Source: Caldilineaceae bacterium (GTDB lineage: Bacteria > Chloroflexota > Anaerolineae > Caldilineales > Caldilineaceae). Taken from it: a stretch of DNA of 8,203 nt. The position numbers and the translations under genes are program-made. Positions 1-7,256 of this stretch are shown here, in pieces (positions within the stretch are counted from its first letter, which is position 1; each line of letters begins with the position of its first letter). The DNA lies in assembly GCA_015494005.1 (NCBI GenBank), contig WGCB01000376.1:1-8203 (forward strand). The letters are read 5' to 3'. Under the pieces are notes generated by a model. It saw only the letters and a list, made by a program, of their open reading frames with translations. It ran no database searches and was not told the DNA's origin.

Positions 1-41
1 ATGAAAAATTCTCCTTGAACTGTTTGGGGGACTGCACGTTT

Positions 42-121
42 CAGGTTGGTTCAAACTCAGGTCGATTCAAACACAGGTTGATCCAAGCACAGGTCGATTC
101 AAGCACAGACAGAGCCAAGCA
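42..121. repeat. Five-copy 16-bp imperfect tandem repeat
   Basis: Five head-to-tail 16-bp units lie at 42-57, 58-73, 74-89, 90-105 and 106-121, with consensus CAGGTYGATTCAARCA. Units 1-4 differ from the consensus at only a few positions, while unit 5 is decayed with about five changes. The array sits 29 bp past the stop codon of the leftward acetyltransferase gene, outside any supported gene. There are no spacers, so it is a minisatellite and not a CRISPR array. Its function is unknown. Confidence 0.8.
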
Positions 122-150
122 GCGTGCTGCGAACTCAGGCCGGTCCCGTT

Positions 151-966
151 TCACATGGCACGCCTCACGGCCACCCCTTCCACGTAGGAGCAGTGGACCC
201 GAAAGCCCAGGGCATCGTAGAGGGTGCGAGCCGCCCGGTTGCGTTGGTCCACGTTGAGCACCACCAGGCGGATGTCCGCTGCCTGCAGGCCAGCCACCAG
301 GGCCTGGGTGATGGCCCGGGCCAGCCCTTGACGGCGCCGGTCGGGCCGGGTGTAGACGTTGCCGATGGCGGCCACCTGCTCCGCCCGGTTGACGATGTGG
401 GTGCCCCCAGCCGCGGCCAGCTCCTCCGACCCCTCCCAGACCCCGTAGAAAAGGCCGTTGTCCAGCTGGTAGGGGTCGAAAGCGTCCGGCGCAAAGGGCC
501 CGCCCTGGGCGTAGAGCCGCTGAAGGGCCGGGGCGTCCGCCGGGCCCAGGCGCTGCACCCGGGCCACATCCGCGGGGGAGGGCAGGCGGCGTTCCGGCCC
601 CTCCCAGACCATGCGCCACATGGGGCGCCGGTCCTGGCCCAGGTCGTAGTGGGCAGCCACCAGGGGCTCGTGCTCCTCCCGCACGGTCAGGTAGGCCCGG
701 TCGGGCAGGGGCGTGGCGGTCAACGCCTGGGCCACGGCCGCCGGCGCCCCCACGGTGACCAGGGTGGGAATGGACAGGCCGGTGTAGAGCAGGGTGAGCC
801 CCGGGCCCTCCGGCGAGTCCGCCACCTGCCAGCGGCAGTAGGGGTCAAAGGCCGGCTGCAGATCCGCCAGGGCGTAGGCCGCCCACACGGGATCTCGGCG
901 CAGGATGGCCCGGATCTGCTGCCGGGACTCCCTGGATCCTGGGGCAGGCATGGCGGCTCGCCTCAT
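151..966 (-). CDS. GNAT-family N-acetyltransferase
   Basis: The 271-aa protein is a probable acetyl-CoA-dependent N-acetyltransferase with unknown acceptor. The GNAT fold is in the C-terminal half. Motif A runs over about residues 201-220, with the acetyl-CoA pyrophosphate-binding loop RRRQGLA at 210-216. Motif B follows at about 237-255 (LNVDQRN...LYDALGF). The first 125 residues or so resemble the N-terminal extension of FR47-like acetyltransferases and have no motif I recognise. There is no signal peptide or membrane segment. It is the last gene of the leftward operon: its ATG overlaps the adenosine kinase stop (ATGA), which suggests translational coupling. Met6 at 951 is an alternative start with a GAGG about 9 nt upstream; I kept the overlapping start. 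Whether it takes part in nucleoside metabolism or is only co-transcribed cannot be read from the sequence. Confidence 0.85.
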   Translation of the reverse strand: MRRAAMPAPGSRESRQQIRAILRRDPVWAAYALADLQPAFDPYCRWQVADSPEGPGLTLLYTGLSIPTLVTVGAPAAVAQALTATPLPDRAYLTVREEHEPLVAAHYDLGQDRRPMWRMVWEGPERRLPSPADVARVQRLGPADAPALQRLYAQGGPFAPDAFDPYQLDNGLFYGVWEGSEELAAAGGTHIVNRAEQVAAIGNVYTRPDRRRQGLARAITQALVAGLQAADIRLVVLNVDQRNRAARTLYDALGFRVHCSYVEGVAVRRAM

Positions 967-1940
967 CCCGCCAGGGACTCGGCCTGGGCCAGCCGGGCCA
1001 GTCGGGGCTCCGGCCCGAAGGTGGCCTGGTAGCGCTGGATGAACTCATCCAGGGTGAAGCGATGGTTGCTGGTCCCCACCTGCTCCAGGACGTAGGTGCT
1101 GCACAGAGCCCCCACCCGACCGCTCACCTCCCAGGGCAGGTCCACGCTGCGGGCAGCGAAGAAACCGCCCCGGTAGGCGTCCCCTGCGCCGGTGGGCTCC
1201 ACGATGCGCTCCGGCGGGGCCGTGGGGATGCGCACCACCTCCTCTCGGGTGAAGACCACGCTGCCCTTGTCCCCTTCGGTGACGATGAGCACCTCCACCG
1301 AGGCCCGAATGGTGTCCAGGTCCCAGCCGGTCTTCTCCTGGATCATGGCCAGCTCGTACTCGTTCACTGTGAGGTAGGCCGCGCCGGGGATGCTGCGCCG
1401 CAGTTCCTCGCCGCTGAGCCGGGCGGTCTGCTGGCTGGGATCGTAGGCGTAGGGGATATTCAGTTCCCGGGCCTCCTCCGCGTAGTTGAGCATGGCCTGG
1501 GGGTCGTTGGGGCTGACGATCACCAGATCCGCGTCGGTCAGATCCCGGCTGGCCAGGGTGACGTGCTTGGCGTCGGCCATGGCCCCGGTGTAGAAGTTGG
1601 CGATCTGGTTCTGGTCCTGGTCCGTGCTCACGAAGAAGCTGGCCGTGAACTTGTGGGGGATCTCCACGATGTGGTCCGTGCGCAGGCCGTTCTCCTCCAG
1701 CCAGCGCCGGTAGTCGCCGAAATCCTGGCCCACGGTGCCCAGGATGATGGGATCCCCGCCCAGGAGCCGCATGGAGTAGGCGATGTTGGGGGCCACACCA
1801 CCCCGGTGACGCACCATGTCGTCCACCAGGAAGCTGACGCTGAGCCGCTCCAGCTTCTCGGGCAGGATGTGCTCGGTGAAGCGGCCGGGGAAGTTCATCA
1901 AGTAGTCGTAGGCGATGGAACCGGTGACAACGATGCTCAT
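963..1940 (-). CDS. adoK: Adenosine kinase, PfkB family (mycobacterial AdoK type)
   Basis: The predicted cytosolic enzyme phosphorylates adenosine to AMP. The 325-aa protein matches my recollection of Mycobacterium tuberculosis AdoK (about 324 aa) along its length. Shared features are the N-terminus [20 protein letters not shown], the [17 protein letters not shown] segment near residues 36-52, the [16 protein letters not shown] segment near 168-182, and the PfkB signature [13 protein letters not shown] at 248-260, whose Asp254 is the expected catalytic base. I chose the ATG at 1940 because it aligns with the family N-terminus and has a GAGAAA-like ribosome site. The ATG at 1988 would add 16 residues unlike the family. 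It lies 81 bp after the LOG gene, and its stop overlaps the acetyltransferase start. A generic PfkB sugar kinase is the alternative, but the AdoK-specific segments argue for adenosine. Confidence 0.85.
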   Translation of the reverse strand: MSIVVTGSIAYDYLMNFPGRFTEHILPEKLERLSVSFLVDDMVRHRGGVAPNIAYSMRLLGGDPIILGTVGQDFGDYRRWLEENGLRTDHIVEIPHKFTASFFVSTDQDQNQIANFYTGAMADAKHVTLASRDLTDADLVIVSPNDPQAMLNYAEEARELNIPYAYDPSQQTARLSGEELRRSIPGAAYLTVNEYELAMIQEKTGWDLDTIRASVEVLIVTEGDKGSVVFTREEVVRIPTAPPERIVEPTGAGDAYRGGFFAARSVDLPWEVSGRVGALCSTYVLEQVGTSNHRFTLDEFIQRYQATFGPEPRLARLAQAESLAG

Positions 1941-1994
1941 AGGCTTTTTCTCGACTTGTGGGGGTAGGGTGAAACACGGGTGCTGCAATTGAGA

Positions 1995-2017
1995 TGGCCC
2001 ATCGCGATGATCGGCCA
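1995..2017. other. Inverted repeat between LOG and adoK genes
   Basis: The 81-bp gap contains a perfect 10-bp palindrome CATCGCGATG (2000-2009) flanked by TGGCC (1995-1999) and GGCCA (2013-2017). Together they can form a bulged hairpin just after the LOG stop codon in the mRNA. No T-tract follows, so it is not an intrinsic terminator. An mRNA-processing or stability element is possible, but the sequence does not prove one. Confidence 0.4.
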
Positions 2018-2021
2018 GGGA

Positions 2022-2645
2022 TCAGCCATTGGCTCCGCCCCCGTGCTGGTTGCGGGAGGGCGATGGAGTCGTCCACTGGATGAGGCTGGCCGGAGGCTGG
2101 TGCTGGGCCAGCCGGTCCAGGATGGCCTCCGGGTCCGCCTCCACCACCAGCAGGTCCCGGTACTGGGGCCGGATGAAGCCCTCCTGGATCCCCTGCTCCA
2201 CCATGCGCAGCAGGGGCTCGTAGTATCCCGCCACGTTGAGCAGGCCGGTGGGCTTGCGGTGCAGGCCCACCTGGGCCCCGGCCACCGTCTCGAAGAGCTC
2301 CTCCAGGGTGCCGAAGCCCCCGGGCAGGGCCACGAAGGCGTCCCCCATGGCCAGCATCTGGGCCTTGCGGGTCTGCATGGTGTCCACCACGATCAGCTCC
2401 CCGATGACGCCGCCGGAGAGCTCTTTCTGGGTCAAGGCCTCGGGGATGATGCCGATGACCTGGCCTCCCGCCTCCTGGACCGCTCGGGCCACTGCGCCCA
2501 TGAGCCCCACCGTCCCCCCGCCGTAGACCAGGGTCAATCCGCGCCGGGCGATGGCCGCGCCCAGGGCCTGGGCGGCCTGTTGGTAGACGGGCAGGCGGCC
2601 GGGGCTGGCCCCGCAGTAGACACAGACACGCTTCAGAGAGTTCAT
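2022..2645 (-). CDS. LOG family protein (nucleoside 5'-monophosphate phosphoribohydrolase)
   Basis: The 207-aa protein belongs to the LOG (LONELY GUY/YvdD) family. Members hydrolyse cytokinin riboside 5'-monophosphates, and often AMP, to the free base plus ribose 5-phosphate. It has the N-terminal Rossmann-like start VCVYCGASPG, GGGTVGLMG at 42-50, the conserved Arg-Lys of MQTRK at 90-94, and the signature PGGFGTLEE at 108-116, which holds the phosphate-binding and catalytic Glu region. Length is normal for the family; the last 18 residues or so are a low-complexity tail. The start at 2645 is 2 bp past the mtnA stop, so the two are surely co-transcribed. Beside adenosine kinase, a role in releasing adenine from AMP-like nucleotides is plausible. 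Clearing modified nucleotides, or making cytokinin-like bases, is also possible. The older annotation for this family, 'lysine decarboxylase', is incorrect. Confidence 0.9.
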   Translation of the reverse strand: MNSLKRVCVYCGASPGRLPVYQQAAQALGAAIARRGLTLVYGGGTVGLMGAVARAVQEAGGQVIGIIPEALTQKELSGGVIGELIVVDTMQTRKAQMLAMGDAFVALPGGFGTLEELFETVAGAQVGLHRKPTGLLNVAGYYEPLLRMVEQGIQEGFIRPQYRDLLVVEADPEAILDRLAQHQPPASLIQWTTPSPSRNQHGGGANG

Positions 2646-2647
2646 GG

Positions 2648-3751
<1,104 letters not shown>

Positions 3752-3814
3752 GGTTCGGTGCTCCTGGATGTGCTGAAAAGGCGGGTCAAGGCTGAAAACA
3801 GGAACGATCAGGGC

Positions 3815-3850
3815 AAAAGAAAAACCCTCTCGGCTATTATCCAAGAGGGT
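3815..3850 (-). terminator. Rho-independent terminator in the mtnA leader
   Basis: On the minus strand, ACCCTCTTGG (3850-3841) pairs with CCGAGAGGGT (3833-3824). This gives a 10-bp stem with one wobble pair, a 7-nt ATAATAG loop, and a TTTTCTTTT tract (3823-3815). It sits 63 nt before the mtnA start and 17 nt after the riboswitch P1 helix, as expected for the expression platform of a transcriptionally acting S-box. The 5' arm (CTCTT) can also pair weakly with the 3' strand of P1 (GAGAG, 3872-3868), which would be a short antiterminator. High SAM would therefore be predicted to cause premature termination. Confidence 0.9.
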
Positions 3851-3867
3851 CGGTGTAGGCGACGGGA

Positions 3868-4110
3868 CTCTCATCTTCCAGACCGCCACGCGGTCTGTCG
3901 GACTTGGCACCAGCCTGTGCGCCCTGGGTGCTGATCGCTGAGGATCGTCCCGCCCTTGGCCCGGTGTCGGGCCAAGTCCAGCAGCGAGATCGTACCGTCC
4001 TTCTGCCGCTGGATGACGAGCGTACCACAGAATCAGCAACCGAAAACCGGGGCTCCAGCAGGTTGCCGGGGGATCATCGGGCCGTTCCCTCCCCCCACTC
4101 TGGATAAGAG
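3868..4110 (-). ncRNA. SAM-I (S-box) riboswitch with expanded P3 arm
   Basis: Read on the minus strand, the conserved S-box parts occur in order. P1 pairs CTCTTATC (4110-4103) with GATGAGAG (3875-3868), all eight positions, one G-U. J1/2 contains AGAG. P2 with its kink-turn and loop spans 4096-4061 (GAGGGA, GGCCCGATGA, GGCAACC). P3 is closed by ACC...GGT, with arms 4063-4049 and 3924-3909. J3/4 is GCCAAGTCC (3908-3900), whose GCC can make the pseudoknot with GGC of loop P2. P4 is an 8-bp hairpin (CAGACCGC/GCGGTCTG, 3897-3879), followed by the typical GGAAGATGAG. The aptamer binds S-adenosylmethionine; with the terminator 17 nt downstream it should switch the mtnA operon off at high SAM. Aptamers of this class are usually about 100-120 nt; the excess here lies in P3. 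Confidence 0.93.
3925..4048 (-). other. Multi-helix insertion in riboswitch P3
   Basis: This is the roughly 124-nt apical part of the P3 arm. Its helices are GGTTGCTGAT (4043-4034) against ATCAGCACC (3934-3926), with one bulged base; CCAGCGGC with GCTGCTGG (4013-4006 and 3983-3976), 8 bp with one wobble; and a perfect 9-bp hairpin CTTGGCCCG/CGGGCCAAG with a 4-nt loop (3976-3955). The last two share the boundary base at 3976, so they probably stack. The insertion holds a near-copy of J3/4 (TTGCTGATTC, 4041-4032). I see no open reading frame with a ribosome site in it. Confidence 0.65.
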
Positions 4111-4122
4111 CAATCTTCCTAT

Positions 4123-4151
4123 TTGATTGTCGGATTCGGTTAGCCTATCAT
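4123..4151 (+). promoter_or_regulatory. Candidate sigma70 promoter for the AIM24-family gene
   Basis: TTGATT (4123-4128) and TATCAT (4146-4151) are separated by 17 bp, giving 4/6 and 5/6 matches to the -35 and -10 consensus. Transcription would begin near 4158 and leave a leader of about 175 nt before the ATG at 4334. The -10 box overlaps the -10 box of the leftward promoter by two bases. Confidence 0.55.
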
Positions 4152-4170
4152 ACGAGGCAGGGTTTGTCAA
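4142..4170 (-). promoter_or_regulatory. Sigma70 promoter of the mtnA operon
   Basis: On the minus strand, a perfect TTGACA -35 box (4170-4165) is followed after 17 bp by TAGGCT (4147-4142), a 3/6 match to the -10 box. The start would be near 4135, about 25 nt before P1 of the SAM riboswitch, giving a leader of about 384 nt to the mtnA ATG. The placement directly upstream of the aptamer supports the call. Confidence 0.7.
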
Positions 4171-4185
4171 AATTTCCGAAATTTT
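4169..4185. promoter_or_regulatory. 17-bp palindrome at the divergent promoters, candidate operator
   Basis: AAAATTTC and GAAATTTT are perfect inverted 8-bp arms around a single central C. An overlapping second palindrome, CCGAAA-T-TTTCGG, occupies 4177-4189. The AT-rich site touches the -35 box of the leftward promoter and lies just downstream of the predicted start of the rightward one, so a bound protein could affect both. No regulator gene is present in the window. Confidence 0.5.
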
Positions 4186-4333
4186 CGGGCGGTCCAGGTT
4201 GTCTTCGTTGACGTGACAAGTCGTCACCGAGCCGCCTGGGAAACTTTTGGGCGTTCGAATGCGTATCGGAAGATGACCGACTCCGTTGCAGTTCAATTTT
4301 CCCCCATGAAACACCAGAAAAGGAGCTCACACC
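4186..4333 (+). other. Leader of the AIM24-family gene, no other gene seen
   Basis: This is the predicted untranslated leader. It contains a small inverted repeat GTGAC-AAGTC-GTCAC (4213-4227) and, at its end, a good ribosome site AGGAG (4321-4325) 8 nt before the ATG. I recognise no riboswitch or RNA gene here. Reading frames in this stretch lack a ribosome site and look like shadows. Confidence 0.5.
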
Positions 4334-5077
4334 ATGTCCCTGGAGTACCGAATCGACGGCACCATCCTCCCCGTGGCCATCATCAAGCTGACCCCCGGCC
4401 AGCGCATCTACTCCTCCTCCGGTGGGATGAGCTGGATGAGCCAGGAAGTGGAGATGCAGACCCACAGCGGCGGCGGGCTGGGCAAAATGTTCAAGCGGGC
4501 CCTGAGCGGGGAGTCCCTCTTCATCGTGGACTACTACGTGGAACAGGGCGAAGGGGAGATCGCCTTCGCCGGTGAGTTCCCCGGCACCATCCTGGACCTG
4601 CACCTGGAGGACGGTCAGACCATGATCGTCCAGAAGGACTCCTTCATGTGCGCGGAGAAGAGCGTGGACCTGGACATGCACTTCCGCAAGAAGATCGGGG
4701 CCGGCCTCTTCGGCGGCGAGGGCTTCATCCTCCAGAAGCTGACCGGGCCCGGCGTGGCCTTCGTGAACTTCGACGGCGAGTTGGTGGAAAAGGAGCTGGG
4801 CCCTGGCGAGATGCTGCGGGTGGACACAGGCCACGTGGCCATGTTCGAGCCCAGCGTGGACTTCGATCTGCAGATGGTGAAGGGGTTCAAGAACATCCTC
4901 CTGGGCGGGGAAGGGCTCTTTCTGGCCACCCTGCGCGGACCGGGCAAGGTCTGGCTCCAGACCATGCCCCTGGACAAGCTGGCTCGAAAGATCGCCCAGT
5001 ACATGCCCCAAGTGGGCGGCAAAGGCTCCAGCGGCGGCCTGAACATCGACCTGGGACAGCTCCTGGGCGGCCAGTAG
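4334..5077 (+). CDS. AIM24 family protein (TIGR00266/DUF124)
   Basis: The 247-aa protein belongs to the AIM24 family, named after a yeast mitochondrial protein. The biochemical function of the bacterial members is not established. The sequence shows the family's repeated beta-rich layout with two Gly-rich copies: [19 protein letters not shown] at about 122-140, and [21 protein letters not shown] at about 189-209. It ends in a [11 protein letters not shown] helix and a Gly-rich tail (GGKGSSGG...LLGGQ) of the type seen in many bacterial members. There is no signal peptide or membrane segment, so it is probably cytoplasmic or peripheral. AGGAG 8 nt upstream fixes the start. It is a single-gene unit, transcribed away from the mtnA operon and closed by a strong terminator. 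Beyond the family assignment I can give no reaction. Confidence 0.92.
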   Translation: MSLEYRIDGTILPVAIIKLTPGQRIYSSSGGMSWMSQEVEMQTHSGGGLGKMFKRALSGESLFIVDYYVEQGEGEIAFAGEFPGTILDLHLEDGQTMIVQKDSFMCAEKSVDLDMHFRKKIGAGLFGGEGFILQKLTGPGVAFVNFDGELVEKELGPGEMLRVDTGHVAMFEPSVDFDLQMVKGFKNILLGGEGLFLATLRGPGKVWLQTMPLDKLARKIAQYMPQVGGKGSSGGLNIDLGQLLGGQ

Positions 5078-5122
5078 CCCTGGGATCACCGGGAGCGACG
5101 GTCACAGCAGCTGACTCAAAGC

Positions 5123-5165
5123 AGAGAGGCGTGGGTGCACATCAAGCCCCACGCCTCTCTGTTTT
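5123..5165 (+). terminator. Strong intrinsic terminator of the AIM24-family gene
   Basis: A perfect 13-bp GC-rich stem (AGAGAGGCGTGGG 5123-5135, CCCACGCCTCTCT 5148-5160) with a 12-nt loop is followed by GTTTTCTTT. It lies 45 bp after the gene. The opposite strand has only a short GCTTTGAG after the stem, so it would be a weak terminator for the convergent operon that ends at 5214, if it acts there at all. Confidence 0.93.
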
Positions 5166-5213
5166 CTTTATCCACCATCTACCCCGCTACCTGCCGCCGC
5201 GGATCCTCGCCCC

Positions 5214-6839
5214 TCACCGCACCATGAAATCCCAGATGATGCGATGCACCACCTGCTCCACCGGGGCCCGGTCGTCCGTGAAGATGGGCGCCTCCGGCCC
5301 GGGCTCCGGGACGCGAGCCTGGATCACCGCCTGGCGGGCGAAGTCCCGAAACTCCGGGGGCAGGGTGTCGGGCAGAGCGGCCACATTGGCCCGCAGATCC
5401 GCCAGGGTCACAGGCTGGAGGCTGGCCACCACCAGGGAGTTGCCCAGGGCATCCGGTGGGCCCGGCTCGTCCACCACCAGGACGGTGGGGAAGACCTGGG
5501 CCAGGGTCCGGGAGAGGGCATCCACCAGGGCGAAGTTGTCCGGCGTCCGGCCCACGTTGATGGCCACCACGCCCCGGGGGCTCAGGTGGGCCCGGACCAG
5601 GCGAAAGAACTCCACCGTGGTCAAGTGGAAGGGGATGTAGGGCGGCCGGTAGGCGTCCACCAGCACCAGGTCGAAGCGGCGCTCCGGGGGCTGCCGCAGG
5701 AGCCAGCGCCGGGCGTCCCCGGGGACGGCGGTGAGGTTGGGCTGGTCCAGGTCGAAGTAGCGCCGGCCCACCTCCAGGATCTGGGGATCCAGCTCCACGC
5801 CGGTGATGGGCAGGGGGCCGTAGATGGCCGTGTAGAGCTGGCTGACCGTGCCCCCAGCCAGGCCCAGGATCAGCACCTGGTCGTCCTGGGGCGGGCCGGC
5901 CGGGGCTGAGCGGAAGAAGGGCGCCAGCAGAAAATAGTCCCAGATGCCCTGGCTGAGCAGACTCTCTGGGTGGTGGACGCTGTGGATGCCCACCCCCTCG
6001 TTGAGCTTCAGGTGACGCTCGCTGCCCCACTGGCGCACCGCGATGTAGTTGTAGAGGCTCTCGTCCTCGTAGATCAGGGTCCCGCTGGCTCCGTCGTCCA
6101 GCCCAGCCCGCACCTGGGACGGGTCCGTGAGCAGGGCCAGGAGCAGCAGCGCGGCCAGGGCCAGGAGCGGCGCCCAGGCCACCCGACGAGCCGGGGCCTG
6201 GGTCAACGCACCGGCCAGCACCACCAGGAGCAGCCATCCGGCCAGGATGTGGAAGGTCCAGCGGGTGCCCACGCTGGGGATGAGCCAGAGCACAGGCAGG
6301 AAGGTGCCCAGGATGCTCCCCGCGGTGGCGATGGCGTAGAGGCGACCGGCCACGCTCCCGGTCTGGGAGAGATCCTCCACGGCCAGGCGCACGGCCCAGG
6401 GGCTCACCCCGCCCAGGAGGATCACCGGCAGGCTGAAGAGGAGGAGCACAGCCAGCAGGGAGCCGGCCAGGAGCCCCGGTGCGAAGTCGGCCAGGCCCAG
6501 GGCGGCCAGGCGCAGGATCCCCGGGCTGAGGGCCGGGATCAGGGCCACGCCCAGGCCGGCCAGGGTGCTGAGCAGGAGCAGGCCGGTGAGGCTGGGGAAT
6601 CGGTCCGCCAGCTTGCCCCCCAGCCAGGCCCCCAGGGCCAGGTAGAGGAGGATGAGGCCGATGAGGCTGGCCCAGACCACCTGGCTGTTGCCGAACCAGG
6701 GGTCCAGGAGCCGGGCCGCGCTCAGCTCCACGCCCAGGGTCACCGCGCCGGCGCTGAAGACCAGCAGGGCCAGGTAGCCGGGAAGCGAGCCTCTGGACGG
6801 GCGCTGGGCCCGATCCGGCTGACGAGTCGCCGCGTCCAT
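5214..6839 (-). CDS. Membrane protein fused to a spermidine synthase-like domain
   Basis: The 541-aa protein is of the kind annotated 'fused MFS/spermidine synthase'. The N-terminal half has about seven hydrophobic segments (roughly 21-42, 53-75, 85-105, 120-145, 165-188, 195-213, 221-237). From about residue 255 it has an aminopropyltransferase-like Rossmann domain: GLAGGTVSQLY (326-336) for the nucleotide, acidic GVELDP (347-352), PGDARRWL (373-380), VDAYRPPYIPFHLT (394-407) and TDDRAPVEQV (521-530). Classical spermidine synthases carry DSSD in the active loop. Here Asp395 is present, but the following residues are AYRPP, so putrescine aminopropyl transfer is doubtful and another SAM-type substrate is possible. 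It is the last gene of the right operon; its ATG abuts the VOC-gene stop (TGAATG), implying coupled translation. The C-terminal domain is probably cytoplasmic. Confidence 0.88.
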   Translation of the reverse strand: MDAATRQPDRAQRPSRGSLPGYLALLVFSAGAVTLGVELSAARLLDPWFGNSQVVWASLIGLILLYLALGAWLGGKLADRFPSLTGLLLLSTLAGLGVALIPALSPGILRLAALGLADFAPGLLAGSLLAVLLLFSLPVILLGGVSPWAVRLAVEDLSQTGSVAGRLYAIATAGSILGTFLPVLWLIPSVGTRWTFHILAGWLLLVVLAGALTQAPARRVAWAPLLALAALLLLALLTDPSQVRAGLDDGASGTLIYEDESLYNYIAVRQWGSERHLKLNEGVGIHSVHHPESLLSQGIWDYFLLAPFFRSAPAGPPQDDQVLILGLAGGTVSQLYTAIYGPLPITGVELDPQILEVGRRYFDLDQPNLTAVPGDARRWLLRQPPERRFDLVLVDAYRPPYIPFHLTTVEFFRLVRAHLSPRGVVAINVGRTPDNFALVDALSRTLAQVFPTVLVVDEPGPPDALGNSLVVASLQPVTLADLRANVAALPDTLPPEFRDFARQAVIQARVPEPGPEAPIFTDDRAPVEQVVHRIIWDFMVR

Positions 6840-7256
6840 TCAGTGCTCACCTCGACGGCCAGCCTTCCCGGCCTCCCGGCGCTGGCGGATGCCCTGGCCC
6901 TCCTGGATGAACTCCAGGCGGTTGCCGAAGGGGTCCGGCGCGTAGAAGCGGCGCACGTCGGGCAGGGCCTGGTCCCAGGTGACCGGAACCTGGGCCTGGG
7001 CCAGGCGGGCGGCCAGGGCGTCCAGGTCCGCGACCCGGAAGGCAGGATGGGCCTTGCGGGCCGGGGCGAAGTCCGGTTGAACGCCCAGGTGCACCTCGGT
7101 CCCCGGAGCCGCGAACCAGCAGCCGCCCCGAGCCGCCAGGGGCTCTGGCTTGGGGATCTCCGCCAGGCCCAGGAGCCCGCCGTAGAAGCCTCGAGCCGCC
7201 GCTTCCCCGCCGGGGGGCATGGCCAGTTGCACGTGATCCAGCCCGGTGAGGGTCAT
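6840..7256 (-). CDS. VOC-family (glyoxalase/bleomycin-resistance fold) protein
   Basis: The 138-aa single-domain protein has two beta-alpha-beta-beta-beta modules. Likely metal ligands are His8 in GLDHVQLA, His56 in EVHLGV or His70 in HPAFRVADLDAL, and Glu115 in FGNRLEFIQ. DPFGNRLEF near 108-116 is the usual closing motif of the superfamily. VOC proteins include lyases, isomerases, dioxygenases and antibiotic-binding proteins, and nothing here selects among them; it is shorter than typical glyoxalase I enzymes of the two-domain type. Its ATG overlaps the cyclo-ligase stop by 4 bp, and its own stop abuts the next start, so the three genes form one operon. The last 20 residues or so are basic and probably disordered. 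Confidence 0.88.
   Translation of the reverse strand: MTLTGLDHVQLAMPPGGEAAARGFYGGLLGLAEIPKPEPLAARGGCWFAAPGTEVHLGVQPDFAPARKAHPAFRVADLDALAARLAQAQVPVTWDQALPDVRRFYAPDPFGNRLEFIQEGQGIRQRREAGKAGRRGEH

Noticed and set aside
42..121. Possible CRISPR array
   Set aside because: The 16-bp units are contiguous without spacers, and no cas genes are near.
124..1032. 302-codon open frame on the plus strand opposite the acetyltransferase
   Set aside because: It has a repetitive Gly/His/Arg-rich translation and no domain; the opposite strand carries GNAT motifs.
1941..1988. Longer adenosine kinase start at 1988
   Set aside because: It adds 16 residues absent from AdoK proteins; the protein from 1940 starts exactly at the family N-terminus.
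3833..3842. GGATAATAG in the terminator loop as a possible P1 3' strand
   Set aside because: It pairs with the P1 5' strand at 8 of 9 positions, but GATGAGAG at 3875-3868 pairs fully and directly follows P4 as in the S-box consensus.
3752..4039. Upstream in-frame extension of mtnA to an ATG at 4039, adding 96 residues
   Set aside because: The added residues do not resemble MtnA, and the stretch covers the terminator and most of the riboswitch. The ATG at 3751 has AGGAG at proper spacing.
4148..5089. 313-codon open frame on the minus strand opposite the AIM24-family gene
   Set aside because: It is a low-complexity shadow of a gene with clear family motifs and a ribosome site, and it runs through the promoter region.
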